From: Mercenaria mercenaria
Lineage: Eukaryota > Mollusca > Bivalvia > Venerida > Veneridae
Assembly (NCBI RefSeq): GCF_021730395.1
Contig: NC_069373.1
Span: 44,110,501-44,174,500, forward strand
Length of the DNA stretch: 64,000 nt
Reading direction: 5' to 3'
Below the pieces are notes generated by a model. The model was not told where the DNA came from. It worked only from the letters and a program-made list of their open reading frames with translations, and did not search any database. Below, in pieces: positions 21,936 through 33,306 of this stretch (position 1 is its first letter; every line of letters starts with the position of its first letter). The translations under genes and the position numbers were made by a program.

Positions 21936-22889
21936 AAAATCAAAAACAAAGTCTGTCAAATCTATCTTTTACATCTCTTGCTTTTGTTTGAAAAATGTAG
22001 AACATAACTTATAGCTAGATATTGACTAAGCTGTTCTTTAATCTTACAAGAAAAAAGTTCTGAAAAGAACCGAAAGATGCGTCTTAGTGTTAGTATTTTT
22101 TCATTTTTTTTTAGAAATATTATATTTTGTATTGTTTAAGTTTGTTTAGGGTTTTCTTGTACACAGTTCTTTTTTTTTTTTTTCCGTTTTAGGCGAGAGA
22201 GATGGTATAATTGAAATTGAACATCTCTCAAAGCAAAGCAAAGACACTTAAGCGTGCATTTGAGGGAAAGATATTTCTTGTCCCATTTTTATGTCTGCTC
22301 TAACATATTACTAGATATTATCCATTGAAATTTTTTAATGCAAATACTTTAGATGTGCATATGTTTGATATTATATCTGTATGTGTATTTAGGGATTTTT
22401 ATGTAACATCATTATGGTATATAATTGACAACGGGCATTATGCGTTCAGATAAAAAAAGTTTCATTTTGAATGAGAGGGGCATAAAACTGCAATATTGTG
22501 AAGTAAAGTTATGGGCCCTAGATATTACACGCATTTAGTAGTAGCAAATCTTTTCCGTAGGCATAATTCATGTAAGGTGTCTACAGACATAATTTAAGGC
22601 TGATCAAACAGTATAGAAAAAAAGTAATGTCCTAATTAATTATTTTTTAAGTCATTTATACAGAGATCTTAGAAGGTATTGATAGCAGAGGGTAAAAAGA
22701 TGCTATCTTTTTATAGGATGGCTTTAAACTAAAATGTTCTATCTAGATATCGACAAAATAAGGCAGATAATACCTTTTGGCTTTACACAGTCCTAATATT
22801 TAAAGTTCCAGTAAGGCTTTAAACTGATTTGTATTAAATCTTTGTTAAATTTTGTCATAAATATATTTATGTTACCTTGTTTAAGGAAA

Positions 22890-23102
22890 TACTGTAAAAG
22901 CAGAAATTTTCACAAGGGTTTAATTTTCGCTTTATTCGCAATGCCCTGTATATTAATTTCCACACAAATATTTACGATTAGTATAATACAGGTTCAAGTA
23001 AGATACCATTTTTAAAATTTCCAGAATATTAAACCTCGCAAACAAACTCAGAATTTCAAATTTGCGATAATTTGCCTTGGCAAAATATGTGCTTTTACAG
23101 TA
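22890..23102. mobile_element. MITE with TACTGTAAAAGCA ends
   Basis: TACTGTAAAAGCAGAAATTT at the left is mirrored by TGTGCTTTTACAGTA at the right; length 213 bp. The interior keeps paired TTTCGC/GCGATAA stretches. Similar in plan to 6257-6466. Confidence 0.75.
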
Positions 23103-23470
23103 ATGGTCATGATACTAGATCTTCATTATTAGTATTTCCCTAAACAGATTGGTGGGATGTTGGGGTTTTTGTTAATGGAATTTAATTCTATGCTTCGTGA
23201 ACTTTATATTCACATGTATCCAGTTAAGTTTTCTATACACTTAATAAAATACTAAACATGCATCCAGTGTTTGTTTTGAAGTTGATGTTTTAGAGGTATT
23301 GAGAATTGACCAATAGCTGCTTCATTGTTCTTCTCTGCAATTAGGGTATATTCATCCTTTATCCAATATCAGTTGTAGAATATGGTATAATACAGACACT
23401 AAATAGGAAAATGGCACGGAAAAAAAAACTGTATTCACATAATGGCGGATTCAAATAATCCTCAGTTTTT

Positions 23471-23748
23471 ATACGCCCGATGGGAGCATATTATGTTATG
23501 ACGCTGGTGTCCGTATCGGGAGCATATTATGTTATGACGCTGGTGTCCGTCTAAGAATTTCGTGTCCGCTCTAACTCTTCAAGCCAATGAAGGATTTCAA
23601 AGAAACTTGCACAAATGTTCACCGCATCGAGACGACGTGCAGAGCGCATGTTTTGGTTGGCTTGGTTCTAGTTCAAGGTCACACTTAGGGGTCATGCAAA
23701 GGTTATACCTTCGGGCGTATATTGCCCGGCATTGCAGTGCTCTTGTTT
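23471..23748 (+). mobile_element. CGCCCGA-headed, CTCTTGTT-tailed element
   Basis: Head ATACGCCCGATGGGAGCAT, partly duplicated in tandem (about 38 bp: GCATATTATGTTATGACGC twice). Middle GTGTCCGCTCTAACTCTTC..GACGACGTGCAGAGCGC..TCAAGGTCACACTTAGGGG. The tail hairpin TTCGGGCGTATATTGCCCG leads into CATTGCAGTGCTCTTGTTTT. A one-unit relative of 56338-57150. Confidence 0.75.
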
Positions 23749-23899
23749 TTCAGGTTCTCTGTAGAGCAATTTTCATTCATGATTTTCTTTACAATTTTTT
23801 TGCAAATATCACATGACAGATTTATGCTTGACATGTAGGTAGTATTTTCAAAATGAAATAATAACATGACAGAAATTTTAACATACATCACCACTACAA

Positions 23900-24449
23900 T
23901 TTGGGGTCACATTATTTAGCTGATTTTGCAGTTTGTGTGTTTGAAAATATTTTTCTTGCATCAAACATGATCCCCGCTTTTCTTTTGATTTTATTCAGCA
24001 CTTGAAATATTCTTCAAGAAAATGTAAGTTACAGACATTAAAATGGGTCCTAATGTGTGCAACCATTGGAAATATGTCAGTTTGATATAGAATGAAAAAG
24101 TGCATCTATTTAGTGTGTTGTAACCATAAGTTATAACAAGGATATAGCTTTGTGTAAAAGCTAGTCAGCGGCCCGTTTTGTGTGCTAATGTTCAACATAA
24201 TTGAGACTGAACTAGATCTATCTGCGAAATACATGTACTGGTGTATCATCGACTACTTACGCAAAAAAGGAAACAACTTTCTCTTTGGGTATAATGACAG
24301 CTGGTTCTCAGATGCAATGGCTCGCTAGTGTGGTGATCCTTTGTCCGACCGTCAACAATCTTACTTTTTACACGTGCTCCATTCCTTAGCCAATCTTCTT
24401 CAAACTTACATAGGGTGTATATCTCAGTTAAGTTTGATGGTTGCAAGCA
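23900..24449. other. Non-coding, with part of a repeat
   Basis: 24265-24440 resembles a dispersed repeat (GTGGTGATCCTTTGTCCGACC, CTTCAAACTTACATAGGGTG). The open frame on the minus strand over it has no family features. Confidence 0.3.
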
Positions 24450-24870
24450 AATCTTTCATACTTACATGCGTGCACACCGGTATACAGTTTTATATGTTCA
24501 CGCATTAAAATACAAGTGCACGCATATATACACGTGCATTTGTAATTGCGCGTGCACTTAAAAATATACGTGGATAACTAGATTATATTAGTCTGGTGTA
24601 ATTGTTAATTTATAGACAGGTATAAGTTTGTATATATGCACCATCATATTTACGCCTACACATAAAAATTGTAAGCGTGCACGTACGCTTTATTAGTTAT
24701 TATGCATGCAGTATATATTAGCCTATACTTTCATATACGCGTGCATACGTACGCACAAGTGCACTCGTAATTACAGTTGCATGTTCATATGTGCTCATAC
24801 ATATTTAAGCGTAAACGTGCACGTATACATTAACGTGTGGCTGCATGCTTTAATACATGCATGTATACCG
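24450..24870. repeat. Long tract rich in alternating purine-pyrimidine steps
   Basis: About 420 bp are dominated by CACGCAT/GTGCACG/ATACACGTG/CATGCATG words, often in runs of 8-16 alternating bases (for example TGCACGCATATATACACGTG). There is no fixed period and no coding frame. Such sequence can adopt Z-form or cruciform structures. It ends about 0.8 kb before the TRIM-like gene. Confidence 0.6.
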
Positions 24871-25103
24871 TAGTTTGTAACTCAAAGTAGACTTTAAATA
24901 GACCTCAATATTAATCATTGCACACACTTCTTTATCTGGGGCCTGTTTGTAGGTAAATGAGGAAAAATTATAAAAAACTGGAACATAAAGATACATATTT
25001 TCAGTCACATATCGGTAAAGGATGTGGTATTTTTATCAAAATAATATTGCCATATCGCCACATTTGCCTGCGTGTTTAGTTGCCCTTTTGAAGACCTCAA
25101 ATA

Positions 25104-25489
25104 CACCGTATCCAATCGTTACTTTGAAAACCCGGATAAGTAACGTATGATCTCGGATAAATGGAGCGGTTTTTGGTGAATTTGAGTAAGAAAATTGTCT
25201 TTTTAAGTTATTTGAAAATTATTGTCGAAGACGGCATACAGCACAAGATCAAGAAGGTGTTCCGAACATTGTGTAATACCCGTTGCTATTGTTTTTTCAT
25301 TTTCCTAATACTTCGAAAAACCATGCAAAAATAGCAGGTGACCCAGGAAAAGCGTTATATTAAGTACGTTCTCTGATAAACATAGAATATTACCAATTCC
25401 GTGATATTACTGATGCAACATATTTGTGCTAGAAATCGGAAGACCGATATAACTTATCCGGTTTGTTTAAGTAACGACTGGATACGGTG
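25104..25489. mobile_element. MITE with CACCGTATCC inverted ends and AAATA target duplication
   Basis: Left CACCGTATCCAATCGTTACT..CCGGATAAGT pairs with right ACTTATCCGG..AGTAACGACTGGATACGGTG, over about 40 bp. AAATA flanks both ends (25099-25103 and 25490-25494). The superfamily is unknown. It ends 176 bp before the start codon of the TRIM-like gene. Confidence 0.8.
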
Positions 25490-25665
25490 AAATAACTTCC
25501 TTTGTGTAAACCACTTATGTGCAGTTTGCATATTTACACAATCGATACGTTACGTCAGAACTAGGATTTGAAGATACCGTTAAAATGGATAATTATACAT
25601 ACATTGGACATATGAAACTTTAATAGAATAATCACGTTTGGGAAACGTACTCATTCCCAAACAAG

Positions 25666-27504
25666 ATGTCACACTCTCGGACGAATGCATCTGAAACCAT
25701 ACTGTGCGATCCCTGCTTATTTGACGATTCAAAAGCGGAAGCGACTGGATTTTGTTGGATATGTGTTGAATATTTATGTCCCAGCTGTATAAAAGAACAT
25801 GGTAGAGTGAAAATGACAAGAACTCACAAAGTTCAACGGGATAATATTCCTGAAAATGCTGACGCCTTGAAAGAAATTAAAGCAATGGTAACGTGCCCTA
25901 ACCATGCAGATATGGATGTTACGCATCATTGTAAAAATCACGATGTATATGTATGTGCCTTATGTAGGGTCGATACTCATAAGAATTGTGAAAATATACA
26001 TGAGATAGCGAAGGAAAAACAAAGTGAAAGACTATTCAGCGATGTACAAGGGCTCCTTGCCACAACAGCAAATGCATTGAAAGAAACAAGAAAAGGTAAA
26101 AAGGAAAATATCACAAGTTTATATCAAAACCAGGAACAAGTATTCAAGGAAAGGCAAATTTTGATGCAACAACTACTTGATGAATCAAATAACGATACCA
26201 AGACAATAACAGAATCACTGGTAAAGGAAATTGAGAAAGATGTAGAAGAATTGGACGTTATTGAACTGTCCAAAACAAAATATGAACACATTCTTGACGC
26301 AGCACCTAGGGCCGGAAATGATAACCAAGTCAACATTGTTCAACACATTATGGTGGAGAAAGTTAAGTCACTAGGTGAGAAGGTTTTCTGTTTGCAGAGA
26401 AAGGGACTTGTTACTTTGCAGCTTTCTAAGTCATTTAACATCAGCAAGTTCAAGCCGATTGGGGAAGTAGACGTAATAAGAAATGCAGAGAGTATCGTTG
26501 CTTCTGATGACACTCTTAAAAGAGCAGTTGAAATATCCAGCGATGCAGTGACAGACCTCGCTGAAGACCATTCCGCCAGAGATAAGAATAATCATAAGAT
26601 TACTGATACAAAAGCTGATGTCAGGATATCAAAATTAGAAAGAAATATTAGTGCGGATAAAATGCTTCATCACGTAAGAGGTGCTGGCGAAAAGTGCGAG
26701 TGCTCTATTCAAGGATTAGTTATTCTTCAGAATGGGCAAATTGTTTTGATAGATTACACCAACTTAAAAATAAAATTATTTGCTAATGATTTTGAATTCC
26801 TGAGTGCTTTACGATTACCGGGAAGACCTGTGAGGATCTGTACCATAGGGCCAAACACTGTTGCTGTGAGTTTTGAAATTGTCAAAAGAATAAATCGCTA
26901 CAAGTTAGTGGGATGTTCACTAGTGTATGAAGGTGGCTTTAACATAAGGCTATACAACCGTGGAATCACGTACGACGGGAAGAATATACTAGCAATTATG
27001 GTACACCAAGGCTTCTCCGAAGGCACTATCACATATGAAGACGAAATTGAAGTAGACATTTTGAACGTTCTAACTGGGCATGTCCTTGATACCATAACTG
27101 ACTTCAAGATTATAAATAGTAACAGGTCTCTTACACTGAAAAATCCTATGGCAATACACGTCAACGATAGCAATGAAATCGTCATAGCAGAGACGAACAG
27201 AATACTTTGCTTTAGTCTTGTTAAGGATCCGGTAACAGGTAAAACAGTTGCGCATGAGCAAAGGTACCTTGTTATTGGTAAGGAAATACCAAAACACAAC
27301 ATTGAGAATATTGTCTCAGACAAAGATGCGCTGTATGTTATTTCGAGGTCTGGAAGAGTGCTTCAAATTTCTAATACGGACTATAACAATAAAAGACTTC
27401 TCAATGTTAGTCTTGATGAAGGTTTATCTATAGCAGTGGACGATAACCGAATTTTAGTAGGATGTGATAATGATGATGATATTCATGTATTTGAATTTGA
27501 GTAA
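25666..27504 (+). CDS. RING-less TRIM-like protein: tandem B-boxes, coiled coil, beta-propeller-like C-terminus
   Basis: This is an intact 612-residue open frame with no introns. Residues 14-54 form a B-box1-like zinc site (C14, C17, C30, C33, C38, C41, H45, H54). Residues 77-112 form a B-box2 (C77-x2-H80, C89, H92, C97-x2-C100, H105, H112). Residues about 113-215 are Lys/Glu/Gln-rich and heptad-like, as in TRIM coiled coils. An acidic linker follows, and from about residue 320 there are repeated strand-turn segments resembling the NHL or six-blade propellers of TRIM2/3/56/71-like proteins. No RING finger precedes the B-boxes and there is no room for one after the first ATG, so a direct E3 ligase role is doubtful. 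Such intronless B-box/propeller genes are expanded in bivalves and are often linked to stress or innate immunity; that role is inference here. The ATG is the first in frame and lies 12 residues before the first zinc-binding Cys. Confidence 0.85.
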   Translation: MSHSRTNASETILCDPCLFDDSKAEATGFCWICVEYLCPSCIKEHGRVKMTRTHKVQRDNIPENADALKEIKAMVTCPNHADMDVTHHCKNHDVYVCALCRVDTHKNCENIHEIAKEKQSERLFSDVQGLLATTANALKETRKGKKENITSLYQNQEQVFKERQILMQQLLDESNNDTKTITESLVKEIEKDVEELDVIELSKTKYEHILDAAPRAGNDNQVNIVQHIMVEKVKSLGEKVFCLQRKGLVTLQLSKSFNISKFKPIGEVDVIRNAESIVASDDTLKRAVEISSDAVTDLAEDHSARDKNNHKITDTKADVRISKLERNISADKMLHHVRGAGEKCECSIQGLVILQNGQIVLIDYTNLKIKLFANDFEFLSALRLPGRPVRICTIGPNTVAVSFEIVKRINRYKLVGCSLVYEGGFNIRLYNRGITYDGKNILAIMVHQGFSEGTITYEDEIEVDILNVLTGHVLDTITDFKIINSNRSLTLKNPMAIHVNDSNEIVIAETNRILCFSLVKDPVTGKTVAHEQRYLVIGKEIPKHNIENIVSDKDALYVISRSGRVLQISNTDYNNKRLLNVSLDEGLSIAVDDNRILVGCDNDDDIHVFEFE

Positions 27505-28600
27505 GAAAGTGTGGAGTGTCTACAAACGCCCGATTTGCAGAAGATTAGGTAGGGAATATAGATGACTTCATGTTTATATGTAGACAAACAAAGACATCTT
27601 AGGGAATACTTCAACGGATCCACATCCATCCTAGGAATATACATGTATATATTTTATAAGATAATTCATGAACGAGTGCTTATACTTTATAAATGTATAA
27701 ATTCGTCCGTAACGCTTGCAGTTAAAGTAAATCAAAAAGTTATTTTAATGGAAAAAAAACCAATAAAAAGCCAAAACTATAATTGTGCTATAAGAAGGTT
27801 ATATCAAGTATGGATCCTTTTCAATTCAAAAATACGTTTTTTTTAACATTTTGTATTTATTAAATAGCTACTTTGCCAGCATTTTAGCTCACATCAAAAT
27901 TATACTGCTGCGAAGTGGTTATTACTGCTCGTACAAAAATAATTCAAATAAAACATTGGCTGTCATTATTTTCTACCAAAACCTCTACATCCGTATGAAC
28001 TATCCGTGTGGTTTAGTCCAAGTGAATAAATAGTGTTCAATAACCTGTCCGCAATTACAGGCCAAAGGCTGTTTACTAGCAATTGTTTATGTGTACCTAC
28101 TATTAATTTCAAATTACTACTGCTAAATTACATACTGCTTACATGTTTTTTCTGAATAAAGAAACCCACTGAGTCACATTCTTTTTAAACTGCTTTTTCC
28201 ATGTCCCTTCAGTAGCATTTACACATAGCATTGAGAAGGTTTTAAGTTATCGTTTACACGTATGTAATTGTGTTGTCATTAAGAGGTCCTTATACATTTT
28301 ATCATCAGTATATGTAGCACAACAATATTTGCTTTTACCATTTTGTTTGAGCACTCAAGTTATTATAAAAGTATGTGTATTTAACGCAACATGAGCACAA
28401 TACAATATCAAAATTTCAATAGAATCAACATTTTTTCTTATTTGGCCGGACCTAAGCTCATTTTCAAAGTTACCAAATATACATAAATATATTTATTAAG
28501 AAACGAACGAATTAACTGTATGGAAAGAAAATCGTACTTGAAAAAAATTATTGTCGTTTTCCTACAATACTCTGATCTTTGGTCATATTCTTCTTTTTAT
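27505..28600 (+). other. 3' flank of the TRIM-like gene
   Basis: AT-rich. An AATAAA lies at about 27764, giving a possible 3' UTR of about 260 bp. No further coding sequence seen. Confidence 0.4.
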
Positions 28601-28609
28601 GGTTTGAGT

Positions 28610-28680
28610 CACACCGACATAAATTAAGGTCATATGGCGACTTTCCATCAAAGCTGGAATGTCGCCATATAACCTACGAT
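28610..28680. repeat. Palindrome made of a repeated SINE-tail motif
   Basis: AAGGTCATATGGCGACTTTCC is followed closely by its inverse GCTGGAATGTCGCCATATAACCT. The motif (GTCGCCATATGACCT near GTCGGTGTGAC) is recalled from the 3' module of bivalve SINE-like repeats, here head to head. Confidence 0.45.
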
Positions 28681-29058
28681 TTTACAGAGAAAGACACCAG
28701 GCGACTTCATGCACGTGCAGGCAACCTACAGAGGTGATTGGCAAACGATCTGAACTAGCGGCCATAAACCCCAGAGACCCCTTCCCTTTTTGTGTAATTC
28801 GCTCTCTGAACAAAATCTTTGTGTGTATTTTTACACCGAAAGTTGATCTTATACGGCAACTTTCAGCTTTTCTCCGCAATGCAATATTCTAGATACAAAA
28901 GGGAACCAAAGTAGCAATCTGTTTAACAAGATTTCACCAAAGAATATGAGATAAGAGCTCAAGTTGGTTAGTGGCAGATACGTTATTTTGAAGCATGCAG
29001 CCGTAAACTTCTCGGCCACTGGCTGTTATATACATTAAAACAAATGATGTTCGATGTA

Positions 29059-29446
29059 TGAGGGTTGATTCAAAAGTAATGTCACCGGGGCTGTATAAAC
29101 ATCATACATTACCTACGTGTTTTTTGTCACTAAGCAATAACGAGCATTAGCACAACTTCGAGATCTAAAACATGTGATCGCAACACTGAAGTTTTATCGG
29201 TAGCCTGCAAATAGACGTTACTTCGCATCATTATAATAGTTATTTAGAAATTAATTTACGAGTGTCTTTGTGTTTACAGAACAACCATTATTCTGTCGTA
29301 GGTGGTTTATTTTGAATCTCTATGAAACGGAACAACACTACAACCTTTTGTCGTGTAATTAGGACTGAATAAGGATACATTTTGATATAATTTTCTCAAT
29401 AATACAATGATGAGGACCAATGACATTGCTTTTGGATCGAACCTGG
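29059..29446. mobile_element. mariner-like MITE
   Basis: The left end GAGGGTTGATTCAAAAGTAATGTCA matches, inverted, the right end TGACATTGCTTTTGGATCGAACC. Each end is bordered by TA, the mariner target. The 388-bp interior has no transposase. Ends agree at most but not all positions, so it is old. Confidence 0.6.
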
Positions 29447-29449
29447 TAC

Positions 29450-32095
29450 ATGTATAGATACGATTACTACGGATTCAACGTTTGCGCGTCTCAATAGACC
29501 TTTACAACGGACACGTAGATGTAAATGTAAATGTAGACGTACTATGTACTTTGGTCAAAATATGGGGGATTTCTCAAAACATAAATTAACTATGACTGTT
29601 TCACTAATGACGTCACAAGATATGTTAAAAAATCATGAAAATTGTCCCTTCTACACGTCGGTTTTCAATCTGACTCTCAGTGCGATAAAGATCCACTTAC
29701 ATTGTACGTGCTAATTTGACGTTACGTCAAACGTTACTGAAAGGCATATACGAGTATATACGTAATTAAGGTAGTTTCATTTCAAATGTACTTTAATCAT
29801 GCAGTCGTGCATAATATTCTTATAATGAATGAGTTACTGAAACGGCACAGAATCAATATTCTAACATCACACAATAAAGTCAACGAGGAAGACGGTAAAA
29901 TAATTTTGCTGATTAAAAATAGTTCCATTATCAACGTGAGGCATAATAAATATATGGAAAAAATGTCCTATTGACATATTATTTGATCACGTCCATGCAA
30001 ATATAGCCATGCAATATCGAGTCCATAGAGTTCACGAAGTGCACGTGTATGTGATAATAGTATTTTTTGTGTAAATATTTTTAGATAGAGAGGTGGTACT
30101 TGTACGTGTACGCGTTCATGTAGGATTTCATTCTTCCTTTCAATAAGCGTCCATGTGCTTAAGTTTAGAACATTAACTTTACACAGACTATGGCCATACA
30201 AGTTCATTTAATATCTGTGTGATACAGCCGTTGCCAGGGGTCGTGCAGGGTGTTGAACATTGAACAGACACAAACAAAACAGTCGTTCTTTGTAAACTGT
30301 ATACACAAATGACATGCTGGAAATTCTATAGCAAAGATTCACTTACAAGAACGAGAAAAAGACTTGCCTTATTTATTTAATTATAAAATGCTCGTCACGA
30401 GCCTCTGGTTTTATTATGTTAATTCACTAGTTGAATAAATTCAGTAACAAAACTCACGCACGTAAGATCCTTTATATATTTCACAAACATCCGTAAATTG
30501 CAAGTATTAAGACTGTCGATATTTTCCTTTCAGATAATTCACTAAAATGAATATTTATCAAAATTGTGAAATTCTGTATTATGTTGAAAGAATATACAGA
30601 ATTTGAAATTAACACCATTCAGTGAAATCAATGATAAATCGAATGAAAAGATGGCTGCTTCAAAGAATTCTTAAAAGTTTGTGATTTAAGCAGTGTAATT
30701 TATAAAACTTCTAGAGTGCATGTTTTATTAAAGTTGGTAATGCATGAAACATCGCTGGTGAACATCGCTGTAGCTAGCAAACTACGGGGACCCACGCATA
30801 TATTTTCTAATTAATGTTGATCTGAAAGCAACACATGATAGGTACAGTACATAAAAATATTTCTGTTTTGACTAAGTTACGTTCAAAATGTTGAATTAAA
30901 TTTTACTCCTCCAAAATACTTCTTACCGAAGAACTGTGTAGATCTAATCATTTTACGAATCTGTAGAATTAAGTCTATCGGATAAAAAACTTGTCTCTTA
31001 TTAATATTCAATAAAGAAATTGTCAGTATAGTTTTGATATCTCTGGTGTTAGAAGAACACTAAAATGCATAGAAACTCATTTTAGTAAGATATTGAGCTT
31101 CTTTTAAAAAAGCAACGATGACAAGATGTCATATCAGCATTTTCGCAAGCGGTAAACTTTACAAATTTTGTTATGTGACAGAGATAACTCTTCCTCCCAC
31201 ATGACCATGTAAATAATGGAAAGTTTATCAATTGTGGATATTGTTTATTTCTTGATTTTATAGCAAAAAAAACAACACACGGTTTTTCTAGCATTATACA
31301 GTATTTCACATATAAATGACGTCATCAGTGACGCCACAACTAGAAAAACTAATAACGTTATTTTCACTATGACGTTCAAACACTTGTTTATAGATTTAAG
31401 ATTATCTATCAAAATATTTTATTAAATGTTTTAGAATTTTGAACTCATTGTTTTATGCCATTTTGTACAGAAAACCATACTGAGCCCTTTGAGAAATTTA
31501 CAACATTCCTAATTTTAATCCTCACATTTTGATTTAAAAAAAAATAGAAAATGAAAATGTGAAATAGCTTCCTTTTTGCACTAAGCCCTTTATATATCCT
31601 CAATATACACATAAGTTTAACAACTTGAACAAGTAAAACAGTTTTGAGATGACCCCTCAAGTTTGACTGAAGTACAGAGTACATGTACGTTTACATTTCC
31701 ATGTCCGTGTCCGTGATAAAGGTCTAATACAAAATAGAATTGGTCCCTATACATGTAACTGACGTCTAACGAACGATGAAATGCAAACAGCGAGTATCCT
31801 TTCTGAAAGAGAAAAACTTCTCTACGAGACCGGTTGCATTCTACAACAGCATAACCGAGAAGACTTCATTCTTATAATGCTAGAGGTCAGCAAATACTGC
31901 GCTTAACTTGAACGTTAAAGCCTTACCAGCCGAGGGTCTGACATCTCTTTCTTTTGTAGTAGTGAAATGTGTATTACAACCGTGTTCCTTTTTGTGCACA
32001 TTTATGTAGAAAATCATATATTCACAACTGTGCTAGGGAGTTTTTTTCCAGCCGCGACAAAAAGCCGTGCAGCCTCATGTTGGGCGCTGTTACTC
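29450..32095. other. Gene-poor stretch
   Basis: AT-rich with no coding frame that shows family features. A short GTAGATGTAAATGTAAATGT run at about 29515-29535 resembles LINE tails. Otherwise nothing recognised. Confidence 0.4.
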
Positions 32096-32099
32096 AAAC

Positions 32100-33306
32100 A
32101 AGAGGATAATGATGACACTATATCGCTCTTTTGACTCATGTCTTTGGAGGAGGATTTTTGAAATTTTTCTTATGCATGTCTCCGTAAAACAAATGAACCC
32201 CACGGCAGGACTATTTTTGACCCCTGTGGCATGTTTTGAACAAATTTGGTAGAGGACAACTACACAATGCTATATACCAAATATCCATTAGTTTTAGACA
32301 AGATTTTTAGTTTTATTAACTCTCATGAACAGACTCAATGAAATCGAGTCTGCTATTATTCTGCTTCGTTGCATTCTTTGCTTCCAAAGGATCATTTTAC
32401 AGATTTTATTTGTATATCAAGGGAACCTCTAGGGTGGGGCAAAACAGCCTGTACAATGCCTATCAGCTCATGACAATGGACAATTGTGTGAAGTTTCAAT
32501 CCATTTCCATTAGTGGGTACTAAGATACCAGCTTACATACAAAACATTAACGAAAAATTTCTAAGTCGAAAAAGGGGCATAATTTTGTAAAAAAGGCAAA
32601 ATAGAGTTATGGAACCTGTGCACTGCATGTCAGATCATCACAGTGAACAAGTGTGTGAAGTTTCAATCCATTCCCATTGGGTATTGAGATACCAGCTTAC
32701 TTTTAAAACTTCAATCAAAATTTCTAAGTCGAAAAAGGGCCATAATTTTGTAAAATAAAAACAGAATAGAGTTATGGACCCAGGGCAATGTAAGTCAGTT
32801 TATCACAATGAACAAGTGTGTGAAGTTTCAATCCATTCCCACAAGTGGTCAATGAGATACCAGCTTACATACAAAAACGTAACTAAATCGGGACGTGTAC
32901 GCCTACGCATGGGCGAGTCCAATAGCTCTACCTATTCTTTGAATAGTCAAGCTAAAAATGCAAAATAGTTATGGAACCTGTGCACTGCATGTCAGATCAT
33001 GATGACAGTGAATAAGTGTGTGAAGTTTCAATCAATTCCCTTCAGTGGGTACTGAGATACCATAAAACCTCAACCAAAAATTTCTAAGTTGAAAAGGGGG
33101 CATAATTTTTGTAAAAAAGAAAAACAGTTATGGAACCTGGGCAATGTAAGTCGGTTTATCACAGTGAACAAGTGTGAGAAGTTTCAATCCATTCCTACAA
33201 GTGGTTACGGAGATACCAGCTTACATACAAAAACTTAGCCAAATCGGGATGCCGACGCATAGGCGAGTCCAATAGCTCTGCCTATTCTTTGAATAGTCAA
33301 GCTAAA
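32100..33306 (-). mobile_element. Reverse-strand tandem-repeat element with two 5' heads
   Basis: On the minus strand, heads of the form TTTTAGCTTGACTATTCAAAG..AGGTAGAGCTATTGGACTCGCC lie at about 33306-33240 and again at 32958-32886. The tail ATTATCCTCTTGTTTG is at about 32113-32096. The core repeats CAAGTGTGTGAAGTTTCAATCC (plus-strand reading) at about 32486, 32653, 32817, 33017 and 33173, i.e. 156-200 bp apart. It has the same ends as 5800-6244 and 62201-63195. No coding sequence. Confidence 0.7.

Noticed and set aside
27898-28033. Small frames after the TRIM-like gene as a second gene
   Set aside because: Short AT-driven frames without motifs, splice logic or similarity to any family I know.
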